The notes: generated from the letters alone by a model not told the origin. 64,000 bases of DNA from Rhodobacter sp. (GCA_030065095.1 JASJDP010000002.1:62001-126000), one strand, 5' to 3'. Counted from the first letter of the stretch, positions 38,462 to 47,278 are shown. Made by a program: numbers and translations.

Positions 38462-39292
38462 TCAGGGCCGGACGATCAGCAAATCACATGGCGGGTTGCG
38501 CATCATGTCGTTGGCGAAGCTGCCCAGCAGGAAGGGCGCCTTGCCGGTGCGCCCATGGGCGCCGAGCGTCAGAACGTCCGGATGCCAGCCGGCGATCAGC
38601 CGGTCCAGCACCTGGTGCAGCGCGCCCTCGGCAACCTCGGTCCTCGCAGCCAAGGTCTCGGTCTGCGCATGCCGCGCCCAATCGGCCAGATCGGCCCGCG
38701 CCGCCCTGAGATAGAACTGCGCATCCCGGCTATGTGCGGCCGCGTGGGTCAGACCCTCGAACGGGATGTGCACGGCATGGAATCCGCGCTGTTCGGCCTG
38801 TGGGAACAGCCGTGCAGCCATTGCGGCTGCGGCTGTCGCACCCGGTGAAAAATCCACGGCACACAGGACCTTGGCAAAGTCGTGGTCGGCCCGGTCGTGG
38901 ACGATCAGCACCGGCCGGTGCGACAGCCGCACCAGCCGCTCGACCGTGGTCTCGCGGATCAGGTCGAGGATCGGCCGGTGCCGGTGCACACCCAGAACGA
39001 GCAGCCCGGCGTCAATCTTTCGTGCCAGATCATGGATGTCGGTCGAGACGTCGCCATGGCCGATATGCAGGGTAAAGCCCGGCCCGTATTCCCCGGACAA
39101 ATGGGTGCAGAACCGGTCGAGCAGGCGGGTCGCCTCGTCCGTCATCCGGGTGGCCAGGCCGTCCGGCAGGCCGTGATCGACGGTATGGGCGACATGTACG
39201 GCCGCGTCATGTTTCGCCGCCAGCCGGAACGCGCGCCGCACGGCACGGTCGGCGCGCGGCGACAGGTCGGTCGCAACCAGTAGCGCATCCAT
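38462..39292 (-). CDS. Tandem universal stress protein (UspA family)
   Basis: 276 residues composed of two Usp domains (about 1-140 and 145-276). The first begins MDALLVATDLSPRADRAVRR; the second holds VLCAVDFSPGATAAAAMAAR and ends with GAHGRTGKAPFLLGSFANDM, the nucleotide-binding GxxG(R)xxxxxxGS pattern. Usually induced by starvation or stress. It precedes the multicopper oxidase on the same strand by 131 bases. Confidence 0.85.
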   Translation of the reverse strand: MDALLVATDLSPRADRAVRRAFRLAAKHDAAVHVAHTVDHGLPDGLATRMTDEATRLLDRFCTHLSGEYGPGFTLHIGHGDVSTDIHDLARKIDAGLLVLGVHRHRPILDLIRETTVERLVRLSHRPVLIVHDRADHDFAKVLCAVDFSPGATAAAAMAARLFPQAEQRGFHAVHIPFEGLTHAAAHSRDAQFYLRAARADLADWARHAQTETLAARTEVAEGALHQVLDRLIAGWHPDVLTLGAHGRTGKAPFLLGSFANDMMRNPPCDLLIVRP

Positions 39293-39368
39293 GACCAGCC
39301 CCTATCGTGTTGAAAAACACCATCCGGTCAGATGGTGTGTTCCATCGCGCCCCGCAAGGGACACGCTG

Positions 39369-40400
39369 TCACAGGGATGAGGCGCGGCGCAGGATGTCGG
39401 CGGCGATAGCGCTGTCGAGCATGCCTTCGCCGATGTCGAACGGGTCGGGGCGGTTGCGCGCCCCGCGCGTCGCGGGCGTTATCCCAAGCTTGTCCTGGAC
39501 CTCGCGCGGCAGCGCCGGGCTGGTACGGGTATCGACCGTCAGGCTTTCGGTGGCGATGCCCTCGGCAAAGATGAACTCGTGGTTGTCGAACAGAATCTGG
39601 TAATAGTCCACGAACCCGCCGTCGCTGCGCGTGACGGTGTCGCCGTTGACCAGCAGTTCTGCCTTGACCACCACTTCCGAGCGGCCCGCGTTCAACCGGT
39701 CTTCACGCTGGTAGATGAACAGCCTCTGGTTGGGGCTGAGGCGCAGCTCGTTGTAATTGTTCATCGCGCCCGGGGCGAGCACAATGGGGGCAAAGGCGCC
39801 GGTGGCCCGCACGGTATGGTGACCGATCCAGCGGACCTCCTGAATGCCGTTGTCGCGCGTCAACACCCGGTCGCCTATGCGCAGATCCTCGATCCGGCGC
39901 TGCTCGCCGCTGGCCATGGCGATATGCGTGCCACGGGTGAACGAGACGCAGGCCAGCCCGGCGAACTTGGCCCGCGGGGCGTCGGTGTCGACGGTGACCA
40001 GGGCATAGTCGGTGCGCGGGCGCAGGTCGGCGAGCGGCAGAAGATAGGTCGCCGCGATCATCTGGGTGCCGGGTTCAAGTTCGATCATCACCAGCGCCTC
40101 GACGATGGCGCCGTCGGGGGCCATGAAGGTCGCGCAGCAATCCAGGTGCACTTCGGCGCCGACCGACCCCAGCTGAGCGCCCTCGGCCACGGTCAGATGC
40201 GACAGCCCGTCGGCGGCCGACACGCTCAGCCGCCAGGACCGGGCGTTGGGGTCGAGCTGGTAGATATCGTCAAGCATCATCTCGGTGGCATCGGCCACCG
40301 GGTCGCCGAGATTGGCGCCATTCGAGACGCGGAAATCGGCAGCGCGAAACACGCGCAAACCTTGCGCGGTCGGCTGGCAGTCAATTCCTTCGATACTCAT
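39369..40400 (-). CDS. Hint-domain (Hedgehog/intein-type) protein
   Basis: 343 residues. An N-terminal region of about 180 residues without a known fold precedes a Hint_2-type domain that begins at a candidate catalytic Cys (LACVSFTRGTHIAM) and continues EDLRIGDRVLTRDNGIQEVR and RLSPNQRLFIY. Such proteins are abundant in Rhodobacteraceae and often accompany secreted or RTX proteins; their splicing or cleavage activity is unproven. ATG 40400 is used; TTG 40409 is an alternative. A second Hint domain lies in the RTX protein at 48041-50560. Confidence 0.8.
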   Translation of the reverse strand: MSIEGIDCQPTAQGLRVFRAADFRVSNGANLGDPVADATEMMLDDIYQLDPNARSWRLSVSAADGLSHLTVAEGAQLGSVGAEVHLDCCATFMAPDGAIVEALVMIELEPGTQMIAATYLLPLADLRPRTDYALVTVDTDAPRAKFAGLACVSFTRGTHIAMASGEQRRIEDLRIGDRVLTRDNGIQEVRWIGHHTVRATGAFAPIVLAPGAMNNYNELRLSPNQRLFIYQREDRLNAGRSEVVVKAELLVNGDTVTRSDGGFVDYYQILFDNHEFIFAEGIATESLTVDTRTSPALPREVQDKLGITPATRGARNRPDPFDIGEGMLDSAIAADILRRASSL

Positions 40401-40719
40401 AATCGGCAACCTGCTCTATGCTCGTGTGGGTCCGGCTGCACGTCGAGCGGTCTACCCCCATAGACCGCTGCCGGCGCACCCCACCGCCATAGACGGAACG
40501 AGTGTAATCAAGGGGTCATATGCGCGTCAACGAGAACCAATAATCGCCGGGATTTTGGATTGTTTTGTTATTGCGATGGCGACATTCTCAAGGCTTTTCC
40601 GGCATTGGTGCCGGTTGGGGAACGGGCGGGGCCGGAGCGGATTTGATTCGAGGCCTTTCTTACATCCGGGTCCGGTGATAGCCCTTGCCCGGTCACGAAT
40701 ATCTGCAGGAGGCGGAGAC
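40401..40719. promoter_or_regulatory. 319-bp divergent intergenic region (Hint protein / SDR)
   Basis: Must hold promoters for both flanking genes; none is clear by eye. AGCGGTCTA (40446-40454) and TAGACCGCT (40461-40469) form a perfect nine-base stem with a CCCCCA loop. A partial repeat, CCATAGACGG, follows at about 40488. The hairpin is about 46 bases upstream of the Hint start, in its likely leader. The AGGAGG of the SDR is at 40707-40712. Confidence 0.45.
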
Positions 40720-41499
40720 ATGGATTTGGGCATCAAGGGCCGGCGCGCACTGGTCTGCGCGTCGTCTAAGGGGCTGGGTTTGGGCTGCGCGCGGGCGCTG
40801 GCGGACGCGGGCGTCGATCTGGTGATGAACGCGCGCGGGGCCGAGGCGCTGGAGGCGTCGGCACAATCCGTGCGCGATGAATTCGGGATCTCGGTCACCC
40901 CTGTTGCCGCCGACATCACGGACGAGGCCGGTCGCGCCGAGGTGCTGAAGGCAGCGGGCCAGATCGACATTCTGGTGACCAATGCAGGCGGGCCGCCGCC
41001 GGGAATGTGGACGGACTGGGGCCGGGAGGATTTCCTTGCCGCGCTCGACGCCAACATGTTGACGCCGATCGCCCTGATGACCGCGCTGGTGCCGGGCATG
41101 ACGGATCGCGGCTGGGGCCGGGTGGTGAATATCACGTCGCAATCGGTGAAAGCGCCGATCGCGATCCTCGGGCTGTCCAATTCCGCACGCGCGGGGCTTA
41201 CGGGCTATGTGGCGGGCATGTCGCGGCAGGTCGCCGGCAAGGGCGTGGCGATCAACAATCTTCTGCCCGGCAGCCACGCCACCGACCGCCGCTTTGCGCT
41301 CGACCGGACGATCGCCGAGCGGCAGGGCATACCGCTCGATGCCGCGACGGCACAGGTGCAGGCCGAGATTCCGGCGGGCCGCTACGGCACGGTCGAGGAA
41401 TTCGGCGCGGCGTGCGCGTTTCTGTGTTCGCAACATGCCGGGTTCATCGTCGGGCAGAACGTGCTGCTGGACGGCGGCAACGTGAACGCCACGATCTGA
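40720..41499 (+). CDS. Short-chain dehydrogenase/reductase, atypical active site
   Basis: 259 residues with a Rossmann fold: cofactor loop ASSKGLGLGCARALADAG, NAGGPPPGMW at the NNAG position, and a C-terminal GQNVLLDGGNVNATI. The catalytic Ser is present (ITSQSVKAP), but where YxxxK is expected the sequence reads LSNSARAGLTG, lacking Tyr and Lys. Related FabG-like SDRs share this substitution, so it may bind but not reduce typical substrates. Strong AGGAGG precedes ATG 40720. Confidence 0.8.
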   Translation: MDLGIKGRRALVCASSKGLGLGCARALADAGVDLVMNARGAEALEASAQSVRDEFGISVTPVAADITDEAGRAEVLKAAGQIDILVTNAGGPPPGMWTDWGREDFLAALDANMLTPIALMTALVPGMTDRGWGRVVNITSQSVKAPIAILGLSNSARAGLTGYVAGMSRQVAGKGVAINNLLPGSHATDRRFALDRTIAERQGIPLDAATAQVQAEIPAGRYGTVEEFGAACAFLCSQHAGFIVGQNVLLDGGNVNATI

Positions 41500-41640
41500 C
41501 CTGCGCTGTGCCACCAGGCGCGCATCGATCCGCCCGGCATGCGCGCTCGGGGCGCCTTGGCGCGGGGTTGCGGGGGCAGGGCGGGGTTGTTATCTGCGCC
41601 AAAGCCCGATGGATTTGATCGGGAATAGGGCGGGCACGGC

Positions 41641-42723
41641 GTGATCGGCACCACAGCACGGCTGAAGATACAGAACATCACCCGGCGCTTTGCCGGCAGG
41701 GCGGTGGTGGACGACATCTCGCTCAAGGTGAGGGCGCGGCAGGTGACCTGTCTGCTTGGCCCCTCGGGGTGCGGCAAGTCCACGACGCTGCGTTGCATCG
41801 CCGGTGTCGACCGTCCGGATCAGGGGCGCATCCTTGTCGATGGTAAGCCGGTTTGCGACGCCTCTGTCAGCGTGCCGCCCGAGGCCCGCTCAATCGGACT
41901 GATGTTCCAGGACTTCGCGCTGTTCCCGCATCTGACGGTGGCCGAGAACGTGGCCTTCGGCTTGTCCGGCAACAGGGCGTCCAAACGTCTGCGGGTCGAG
42001 GAGTTGCTGGAGCGCGTCCATCTCAGCCGATTCGTCGACGACTATCCGCACGAGTTGTCGGGCGGCGAGCAGCAGCGCGTCGCGCTGGCGCGCGCCATCG
42101 CGCCGCGGCCGAAGATCATGCTGATGGACGAACCGTTTTCGGGCCTCGACAACCGGCTGCGCGATGGTATCCGCGACGAGACGCTGGAGATCCTGAAAGA
42201 AGAGGGCTCTGCGGTCCTGCTGGTGACGCACGAACCCGAAGAAGCCATGCGCATGGCCGACGAGATCGCATTGATGCGAGACGGCAAGATCGTCCAGCAG
42301 GGGGCGCCCTACAACGTGTACAACGCGCCGGTGGACAAGGCGGCGGCTGCGTTTTTCAGCGATATCAATGTGATCCGCGGCACGGTGCGGGGCGCGCTGA
42401 CCGATACGCCGTTCGGGCAGTTCCTGGCACCGGGCGTGCCCGACGGGACCGAGGTCGATATCGTGATCCGCCCGCAGCACCTTAAGATCGACTTCGACCG
42501 CGACGGGCGCGGCCCCGACCCGACACCGCAGGACGGTATCGCGGCGCGCGGCGTGGTGCAGCGGGCACGGTTCATGGGATCGGAAAGCCTGGTCGAGTTC
42601 CGCATGGACCACGACCTGTCGATTCTGAAGGCCACGGTGCCATCGGTCTTTCTGCCGAAAATGGGCATGCCGCTGTGGCTGACGATCCGCCGCGACCGGT
42701 GTTTCGTGTTTCCGGCCAGATAG
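41641..42723 (+). CDS. ABC transporter ATPase, FbpC/iron(III)-type, orphan
   Basis: 360 residues. Walker A GPSGCGKST, signature LSGGEQQRVALARAI, Walker B IMLMDEP and switch THEPEEAMRMADE are intact. A C-terminal TOBE-like region (about 245-360) indicates an importer of the FbpC/PotA/UgpC kind. No permease or binding-protein gene is adjacent, so its partners must be encoded elsewhere. GTG 41641 lacks a strong ribosome site. The stop is 13 bases from the convergent avidin gene end. Confidence 0.85.
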   Translation: MIGTTARLKIQNITRRFAGRAVVDDISLKVRARQVTCLLGPSGCGKSTTLRCIAGVDRPDQGRILVDGKPVCDASVSVPPEARSIGLMFQDFALFPHLTVAENVAFGLSGNRASKRLRVEELLERVHLSRFVDDYPHELSGGEQQRVALARAIAPRPKIMLMDEPFSGLDNRLRDGIRDETLEILKEEGSAVLLVTHEPEEAMRMADEIALMRDGKIVQQGAPYNVYNAPVDKAAAAFFSDINVIRGTVRGALTDTPFGQFLAPGVPDGTEVDIVIRPQHLKIDFDRDGRGPDPTPQDGIAARGVVQRARFMGSESLVEFRMDHDLSILKATVPSVFLPKMGMPLWLTIRRDRCFVFPAR

Positions 42724-42736
42724 CCCGCCGGTCCGT

Positions 42737-43231
42737 CTATTCGGAGATCAGGCTGTCCGACATCGCGGTGGTGATCAGCTGAAACGTGTCTTGTCCCTGC
42801 TGGATCTGCCCGCCGCCGCTGTTGATGTAGACGAGATTCCAATCGGTGCGCAGTTCATAACCGGAACCGACGCTTGCAAAATATCCCGTCCATCCCGTGA
42901 TCGACTGGCAATTCGCCGTCGTGTTCGACCAGGCGACCGAAAACGACATCGCGAAGTTGCCAGAGTAATAGTAGCCGCTCAGCGGATAGGGCGTGTTCTG
43001 ACAGCCGGTGCCTGACGCACGATTGATATAGGTGCCCGAGACCAGATAAACGCCCGGCTGGTCCACCGACGGCGTGAAGGAAAACGTGGCGGTGGACCCG
43101 GACTGGTTCTGCCAGCTCGACGTGGACGCGGCCAAGGCCATGCCTGGGTCGCTGGCGTGGCTGTCGGCTGCTGCGGAGTTGGCAAGAACGACCGAAAAAA
43201 GTAGGATCGCGAGGCGGGCGAATATGGGCAT
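42737..43231 (-). CDS. Avidin-family biotin-binding protein, rhizavidin-like
   Basis: 164 residues with a Sec signal peptide (about 1-22, ending SAAA). The mature part aligns by eye with streptavidin and rhizavidin. Counterparts of streptavidin Asn23/Ser27 are Asn42/Ser46 (SWQNQSGST); Tyr43 is Tyr68 (SGTY); Trp79 is Trp101; Ser88/Thr90/Trp92 are Ser110/Thr112/Trp114; Trp108 is Trp131; Asp128 is Asp148 (GQDTF). Streptavidin Trp120 has no match, and Cys77/Cys108 sit where rhizavidin has its disulfide, so a dimer is predicted. GGAG precedes the ATG. Likely secreted or periplasmic. Confidence 0.93.
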   Translation of the reverse strand: MPIFARLAILLFSVVLANSAAADSHASDPGMALAASTSSWQNQSGSTATFSFTPSVDQPGVYLVSGTYINRASGTGCQNTPYPLSGYYYSGNFAMSFSVAWSNTTANCQSITGWTGYFASVGSGYELRTDWNLVYINSGGGQIQQGQDTFQLITTAMSDSLISE

Positions 43232-43363
43232 TGATCTACTCCAGACAAAGGCTCAATAACCTGACGTTAGCACAGCTTTTGCGAGCGTCGGAGCGGAAAT
43301 TCAATCTACCGTAGACCCCCTCCATGAGTTAGGCACACGTTCAAATCCGGGAAACCGCGTCTT
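43232..43363 (-). promoter_or_regulatory. Upstream region of the avidin gene
   Basis: The 132 bases between the WYL regulator stop and the avidin ATG hold the CTGGAGTAG ribosome site (about 43235-43243) and presumably the promoter. No confident -35/-10 pair is seen. The WYL gene is directly upstream on the same strand, so read-through from it is also possible. Confidence 0.35.
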
Positions 43364-44047
43364 TTACATTTTCCCGTCGCGCCGTGTCCGGAAATCCGTC
43401 AGTGTCTTGCCTTGCTCTTCGACGAATAGCGCTGGAAGAACTTCAAGCCTTGAAATACGATCGACTCGTAATACATTGAAATCGTTTGCAAATTCGCACC
43501 AGGCCGTAACTGTCCAGATGCGGCCCCAGTATTCGAGCAGCAACGGGCGGATGGTGCGCCGGGTCTCTTCGCCGTCCAGGGCGCGATACGTGATGTCGAG
43601 CTTCTGTCGGGCGCGGATCGCGGCGCGGATGGACGGCATGTACTGAAACCCGGCAGCCGCATCGGCAAACGGGTATACGGCGAACCCCCATCCGGTGGGC
43701 GGAGCGCTGCGGTCCTCAGGCAGTACGGCGTCGATCTTGGCCGACAGGCTGTGCGCGGCCTGCTTCAGTTCATCGTCAGCGGCCTCGCCGACAACCGCCA
43801 TGCCCAGATGCAGAGCCTCCAACTCGGTCAGGGTCAGGTTCAGCGGGGGCAGGGTGATCGGCGCGGTCATCCTGTATCCGATTCCACGCTCGCCCTCGAC
43901 GGGCACACCGGAGGCGGCAAGCGTGTCCATGTCGCGATAGACGGTGCGCAGCGACACGTCCAGCCGCGCCGCCATGTCGGCGGCACGATGCAGACGTCCG
44001 TCGCGCAGGATCTGGATCAATTCGTACAGGCGATCGGCACGGCGCAT
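43364..44047 (-). CDS. YafY-type transcriptional regulator (HTH + WYL)
   Basis: 227 residues. An N-terminal winged helix (RLYELIQILRDGRLHRAADM, then SLRTVYRDMDTLAASGVPVE) is followed by a WYL-like domain (DITYRALDGEETRRTIRPLL and EYWGRIWTVTAWCE). Such regulators often sense ligands or nucleic acids through the WYL domain. The gene ends 132 bases before the avidin gene on the same strand and diverges from tatA. Targets unknown. Confidence 0.85.
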   Translation of the reverse strand: MRRADRLYELIQILRDGRLHRAADMAARLDVSLRTVYRDMDTLAASGVPVEGERGIGYRMTAPITLPPLNLTLTELEALHLGMAVVGEAADDELKQAAHSLSAKIDAVLPEDRSAPPTGWGFAVYPFADAAAGFQYMPSIRAAIRARQKLDITYRALDGEETRRTIRPLLLEYWGRIWTVTAWCEFANDFNVLRVDRISRLEVLPALFVEEQGKTLTDFRTRRDGKM

Positions 44048-44089
44048 GCGCTGGGTGATTCGGTCGTGATTGCGGTCTGTTCAACCGCA

Positions 44090-44127
44090 CAACTGCCATT
44101 TTCCTTGCAGTTGTCAACTTATTGACA
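44090..44127. promoter_or_regulatory. Overlapping dyads upstream of the WYL regulator
   Basis: CAACTGC (44090-44096) is mirrored by GCAGTTG (44107-44113), and TGTCAA (44112-44117) by TTGACA (44122-44127). The second dyad includes a TTGACA on both strands, which could serve as a -35 for either gene. The position, 43-80 bases upstream of the regulator ATG, suits an autoregulatory operator. Confidence 0.45.
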
Positions 44128-44273
44128 TTTCCAACTTCAAAAACCCGGGAAATCCATGCCCGAATTGCCGCATAAAGGGCTTTTGCCGCTTTCACACTGC
44201 GGGCGGACTCCATAAATACATCCAGTGATCCGCTTCGGGCCGGCCTGTGCGGCCCTGCAAAGGGAGATACCCC

Positions 44274-44489
44274 ATGCTGAACAATATCGGCCTTCCCGGC
44301 CTTCTTCTTATCGCTGTCGTCGTTCTCGTGCTGTTCGGGCGCGGCAAGATCTCGTCGCTGATGGGCGAGGTCGGCAAGGGCATCACCGCCTTCAAGAAGG
44401 GCGTCGATGACGGCAAGAAGGAAATCGAGGACAACGCCGCCGACGTCGCGCGCGACGTGACGCCGGAAGAAGAAAAGGACAAGGCCTGA
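44274..44489 (+). CDS. tatA: Sec-independent protein translocase TatA
   Basis: 71 residues: an N-terminal transmembrane helix ([15 protein letters not shown]), the hinge FGRGKIS, then an amphipathic helix ([17 protein letters not shown]) and an acidic tail. TatA oligomerises to form the translocation pore for folded RR-signal proteins. ATG 44274 follows AAGGGAG. An in-frame upstream start at 44247 would add nine residues not typical for TatA. Confidence 0.95.
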   Translation: MLNNIGLPGLLLIAVVVLVLFGRGKISSLMGEVGKGITAFKKGVDDGKKEIEDNAADVARDVTPEEEKDKA

Positions 44490-44521
44490 GACGCCCGTCC
44501 GCGTCTTGAGCCTGCGCCGGG

Positions 44522-44983
44522 ATGTTTGATATCGGCTGGACCGAACTGCTGCTGATCGGCATTGTCGCGCTGATCGTGGTGGGTCCCAAGGACCTGCCGG
44601 GCATGTTCCGCACGCTTGGCCGGTTCACCGGCAAGATGCGCGGCATGGCGCGGGAATTCTCGCGCGCGATGAACGAGGCGGCGGACGAAGCGGGCGTCAA
44701 GGACGTCACAAGCACGCTGAAATCGGCAACGTCGCCGGGCAAGCTGGGGCTCGATACGCTGAACCAGGCCGCCGACAAGTTCGAGAAATGGCAGCCGGGG
44801 CAGGCGTCGAGGCCGAAGGGACCCGCCACCCAGAAACTGAGCGAAGAACGCGCAGAGGCGGCCAAGAAGATCCACGAGCAGACCGCGAAGAAGGCCGCCG
44901 AAAAGCGCGCTGCCGAGGCGGCCGCCAAGGCCGAGGACGCACTGGCACCCGATCCCAAGCCCGCCGCGGATGACAGCGCATGA
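44522..44983 (+). CDS. tatB: Sec-independent protein translocase TatB
   Basis: 153 residues. [20 protein letters not shown] then [14 protein letters not shown] is diagnostic of TatB; a long amphipathic helix and an Ala/Lys/Glu-rich tail follow. With TatC it forms the signal-peptide receptor. The stop overlaps the tatC ATG by four bases (ATGA). Confidence 0.95.
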   Translation: MFDIGWTELLLIGIVALIVVGPKDLPGMFRTLGRFTGKMRGMAREFSRAMNEAADEAGVKDVTSTLKSATSPGKLGLDTLNQAADKFEKWQPGQASRPKGPATQKLSEERAEAAKKIHEQTAKKAAEKRAAEAAAKAEDALAPDPKPAADDSA

Positions 44984-45870
44984 GCGACACGGACGAAATC
45001 GATGACAGCAGCGCGCCGCTGATCGAGCATCTGGCAGAGTTGCGCACGCGGCTGATCCACTCGGTGATCGCCTTCATCATCGGCATGGTGATCTGTTTCA
45101 CCGTGTGGAACCCGATCTTCAATTTCCTGACCCAGCCGCTGTGCGACGCGCGCGGTGCGATGGGCGACGATTGCGGGCTGATCCTGATCAAGCTGCAGGA
45201 AGGGTTTTTCGTCGCGATCTCGATCTCGCTTCTGGGCGGGCTGGCCCTGTCGTTTCCCTATATCAGCTTCCAGATGTGGCGCTTCGTGGCGCCGGGGCTC
45301 TACCGTTCGGAAAAGAACGCGTTCCTGCCCTTCCTTCTGGCGTCGCCGTTCATGTTCTTCCTTGGTGCGGCGTTTGCCTTCTACATCGTCACGCCGCTGG
45401 CCTTCGATTTTTTCCTGGGCTTCCAGCAAGAGGGAACGCTGGCCGCCGAGGGAGAGATCGACAACACCACCGCCGGCATCGCCTTTCAGGGCTCGGCGCA
45501 GGAATACCTGCGTCTGACGATCAAGTTCATCGTCGCCTTCGGCTTGTGCTTTCAGCTGCCGGTTCTGCTGACGCTGATGGGCAAGGCGGGGCTGGTCAGT
45601 TCGTCCGGCCTGCGCAGCGTGCGGAAATACGCCGTGGTCGGCATCCTTGTGCTGGCCGCGCTGGTGACGCCGCCCGACGTTATCACCCAGGTGATCCTGT
45701 TCATCGTGGTCTACGGGCTTTACGAGGTGTCGATCCAGCTTGTGAAGCGGGTCGAACGGAAACGCGACCAGCAGCTGCGCGAGGAAGGGATCCTGGGCGA
45801 GGACGAAAGCCTCGACGACATGTTCGAGGAATTCGACGACGACGAAGAGGCCGGGGAGACCAAGGCGTGA
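44980..45870 (+). CDS. tatC: Sec-independent protein translocase TatC
   Basis: 296 residues with six transmembrane helices. The N-terminal [15 protein letters not shown] is the RR-signal contact region, and [14 protein letters not shown] is the conserved periplasmic element. The C-terminal tail is unusually acidic ([13 protein letters not shown]). The TGA overlaps the GTG of the DUF815 gene by four bases. Confidence 0.96.
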   Translation: MSDTDEIDDSSAPLIEHLAELRTRLIHSVIAFIIGMVICFTVWNPIFNFLTQPLCDARGAMGDDCGLILIKLQEGFFVAISISLLGGLALSFPYISFQMWRFVAPGLYRSEKNAFLPFLLASPFMFFLGAAFAFYIVTPLAFDFFLGFQQEGTLAAEGEIDNTTAGIAFQGSAQEYLRLTIKFIVAFGLCFQLPVLLTLMGKAGLVSSSGLRSVRKYAVVGILVLAALVTPPDVITQVILFIVVYGLYEVSIQLVKRVERKRDQQLREEGILGEDESLDDMFEEFDDDEEAGETKA

Positions 45871-46706
45871 GCAAAAAAAAGCTGCGGCGGATCGCGGAGG
45901 CGCTGGAACGTATCGCCCCCGTGCCCGGGCCCGTACCCGATTTCGCCGCCGCAGACGCCTTTGTCTGGCATGTCGAACCTGACCGTTTGGAACCGGTCGC
46001 AAAGGTCAACCGCGTGGGCCTGCCGCTTTTGATCGGCATCGACCGGGTGCGCGACATCCTTTTGGAGAACACGCTGCAGTTCGCCCGCGGTCTGCCGGCG
46101 AACAACGCGCTTCTCTGGGGCGCGCGCGGGATGGGCAAGTCGAGCCTGGTCAAGGCGGTGCATGCCGAGGCCGTGGCGCAGGGGCACGGGTTGAAGATCG
46201 TCGAGGTCCAGCGCGAGGATCTGCCATCCATCGGCCGCCTGCTGAACCTTCTCCGCGCCGCCTCGGCGCGGTTTTTGCTGTTTTGCGACGATCTCAGCTT
46301 TTCGCATGACGATCAGCACTACAAATCGCTCAAGGCCGTGCTGGACGGCGGCATCGAGGGGCGTCCCGACAACGTCGTCTTCTATGCCACCTCGAACCGC
46401 CGCCACCTGATGCCGCGCGACATGATCGAGAACGAGCGCTCCAGTGCAATCTCGCCCAGCGAGGCGACCGAGGAAAAGGTGTCGCTGTCGGACCGGTTCG
46501 GCCTTTGGCTGGGTTTCCACCCCTGCAGCCAGGACGAGTATCTCGCCATGATCCGCGGCTATTGCGACGCCTACGGGGTTGCCGCCGACGATGCGACGCT
46601 GCGCGCCGAGGCTATCGAATGGCAGGCCACGCGCGGCGCGCGGTCTGGCCGCGTCGCCTGGCAGTACTTTACCGATCTGGCAGGCCGGCGCGGCGTCACG
46701 CTTTAG
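45867..46706 (+). CDS. DUF815 family P-loop ATPase
   Basis: 279 residues from GTG 45867, coupled to tatC. The Walker A is [16 protein letters not shown] near residue 90, and Walker [11 protein letters not shown] follows. The sensor-like block [20 protein letters not shown] is typical of DUF815, an AAA+-like family of unknown function. Association with tatABC suggests a role in export or membrane-protein handling, but this is inference from position only. Confidence 0.85.
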   Translation: MSKKKLRRIAEALERIAPVPGPVPDFAAADAFVWHVEPDRLEPVAKVNRVGLPLLIGIDRVRDILLENTLQFARGLPANNALLWGARGMGKSSLVKAVHAEAVAQGHGLKIVEVQREDLPSIGRLLNLLRAASARFLLFCDDLSFSHDDQHYKSLKAVLDGGIEGRPDNVVFYATSNRRHLMPRDMIENERSSAISPSEATEEKVSLSDRFGLWLGFHPCSQDEYLAMIRGYCDAYGVAADDATLRAEAIEWQATRGARSGRVAWQYFTDLAGRRGVTL

Positions 46707-46819
46707 CGCCCGAGTTGCCCGACGGCACCAATCGCGCTAGCCTGCGGTTCATAGTCATTCGACCATTCCAGCGCCGCTTGCAGCGTCCGGGCGGCCCAGC
46801 GCATATCGGGAGATTGCCC

Positions 46820-47278
46820 ATGTTGCTAAAAACTGCTTGCAAAGCCGCCGCCATCCTTTTGGCCACAGGTGTCACCACCGGGGCCTGGGCCGACGGCCAC
46901 ACGCGATCCGCCCTCGTCGTGGCAGAAGAGTTCGAGGGCACCGTGATATCTTTCGAAATAAGGGAGGCCCCAAAAGGCCTGCGCAATCTGACCCTGACCG
47001 TATCCGGCCCGAACGAATTCTCCGCCACCTATTTTTCCGACGACGCGGCCCTCAAGATCGACCTGCGCGACTATGGCAGGCCGTTCGACGGCGCTTACCG
47101 TTACGACATAACGGCCGCGACCGGCGCGCGAATCGAGATCAATACGCCCATCGACGAGAACGGACGTGCCGGCACTGCGCGCAACCAGGTGCTGGTTCCG
47201 GTATCGGTCGACGGCAATTTTGTGATCCGCGACGGTGAGATCGTGAGCGTGGACAAAGACGAGAAAGAAGACGGCTAG
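46820..47278 (+). CDS. Periplasmic hypothetical protein, tandem paralogue A
   Basis: 152 residues with a Sec signal peptide (about 1-25, ending GAWADG). The mature beta-rich domain (LRNLTLTVSGPNEFSATYFS, then DYGRPFDGAYRYDITAATG) matches the following gene in order and spacing, so the two are paralogues. It ends with an acidic/basic tail DKDEKEDG. ATG 46820 follows a purine-rich GGGAGA. No family recognised. Confidence 0.7.
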   Translation: MLLKTACKAAAILLATGVTTGAWADGHTRSALVVAEEFEGTVISFEIREAPKGLRNLTLTVSGPNEFSATYFSDDAALKIDLRDYGRPFDGAYRYDITAATGARIEINTPIDENGRAGTARNQVLVPVSVDGNFVIRDGEIVSVDKDEKEDG

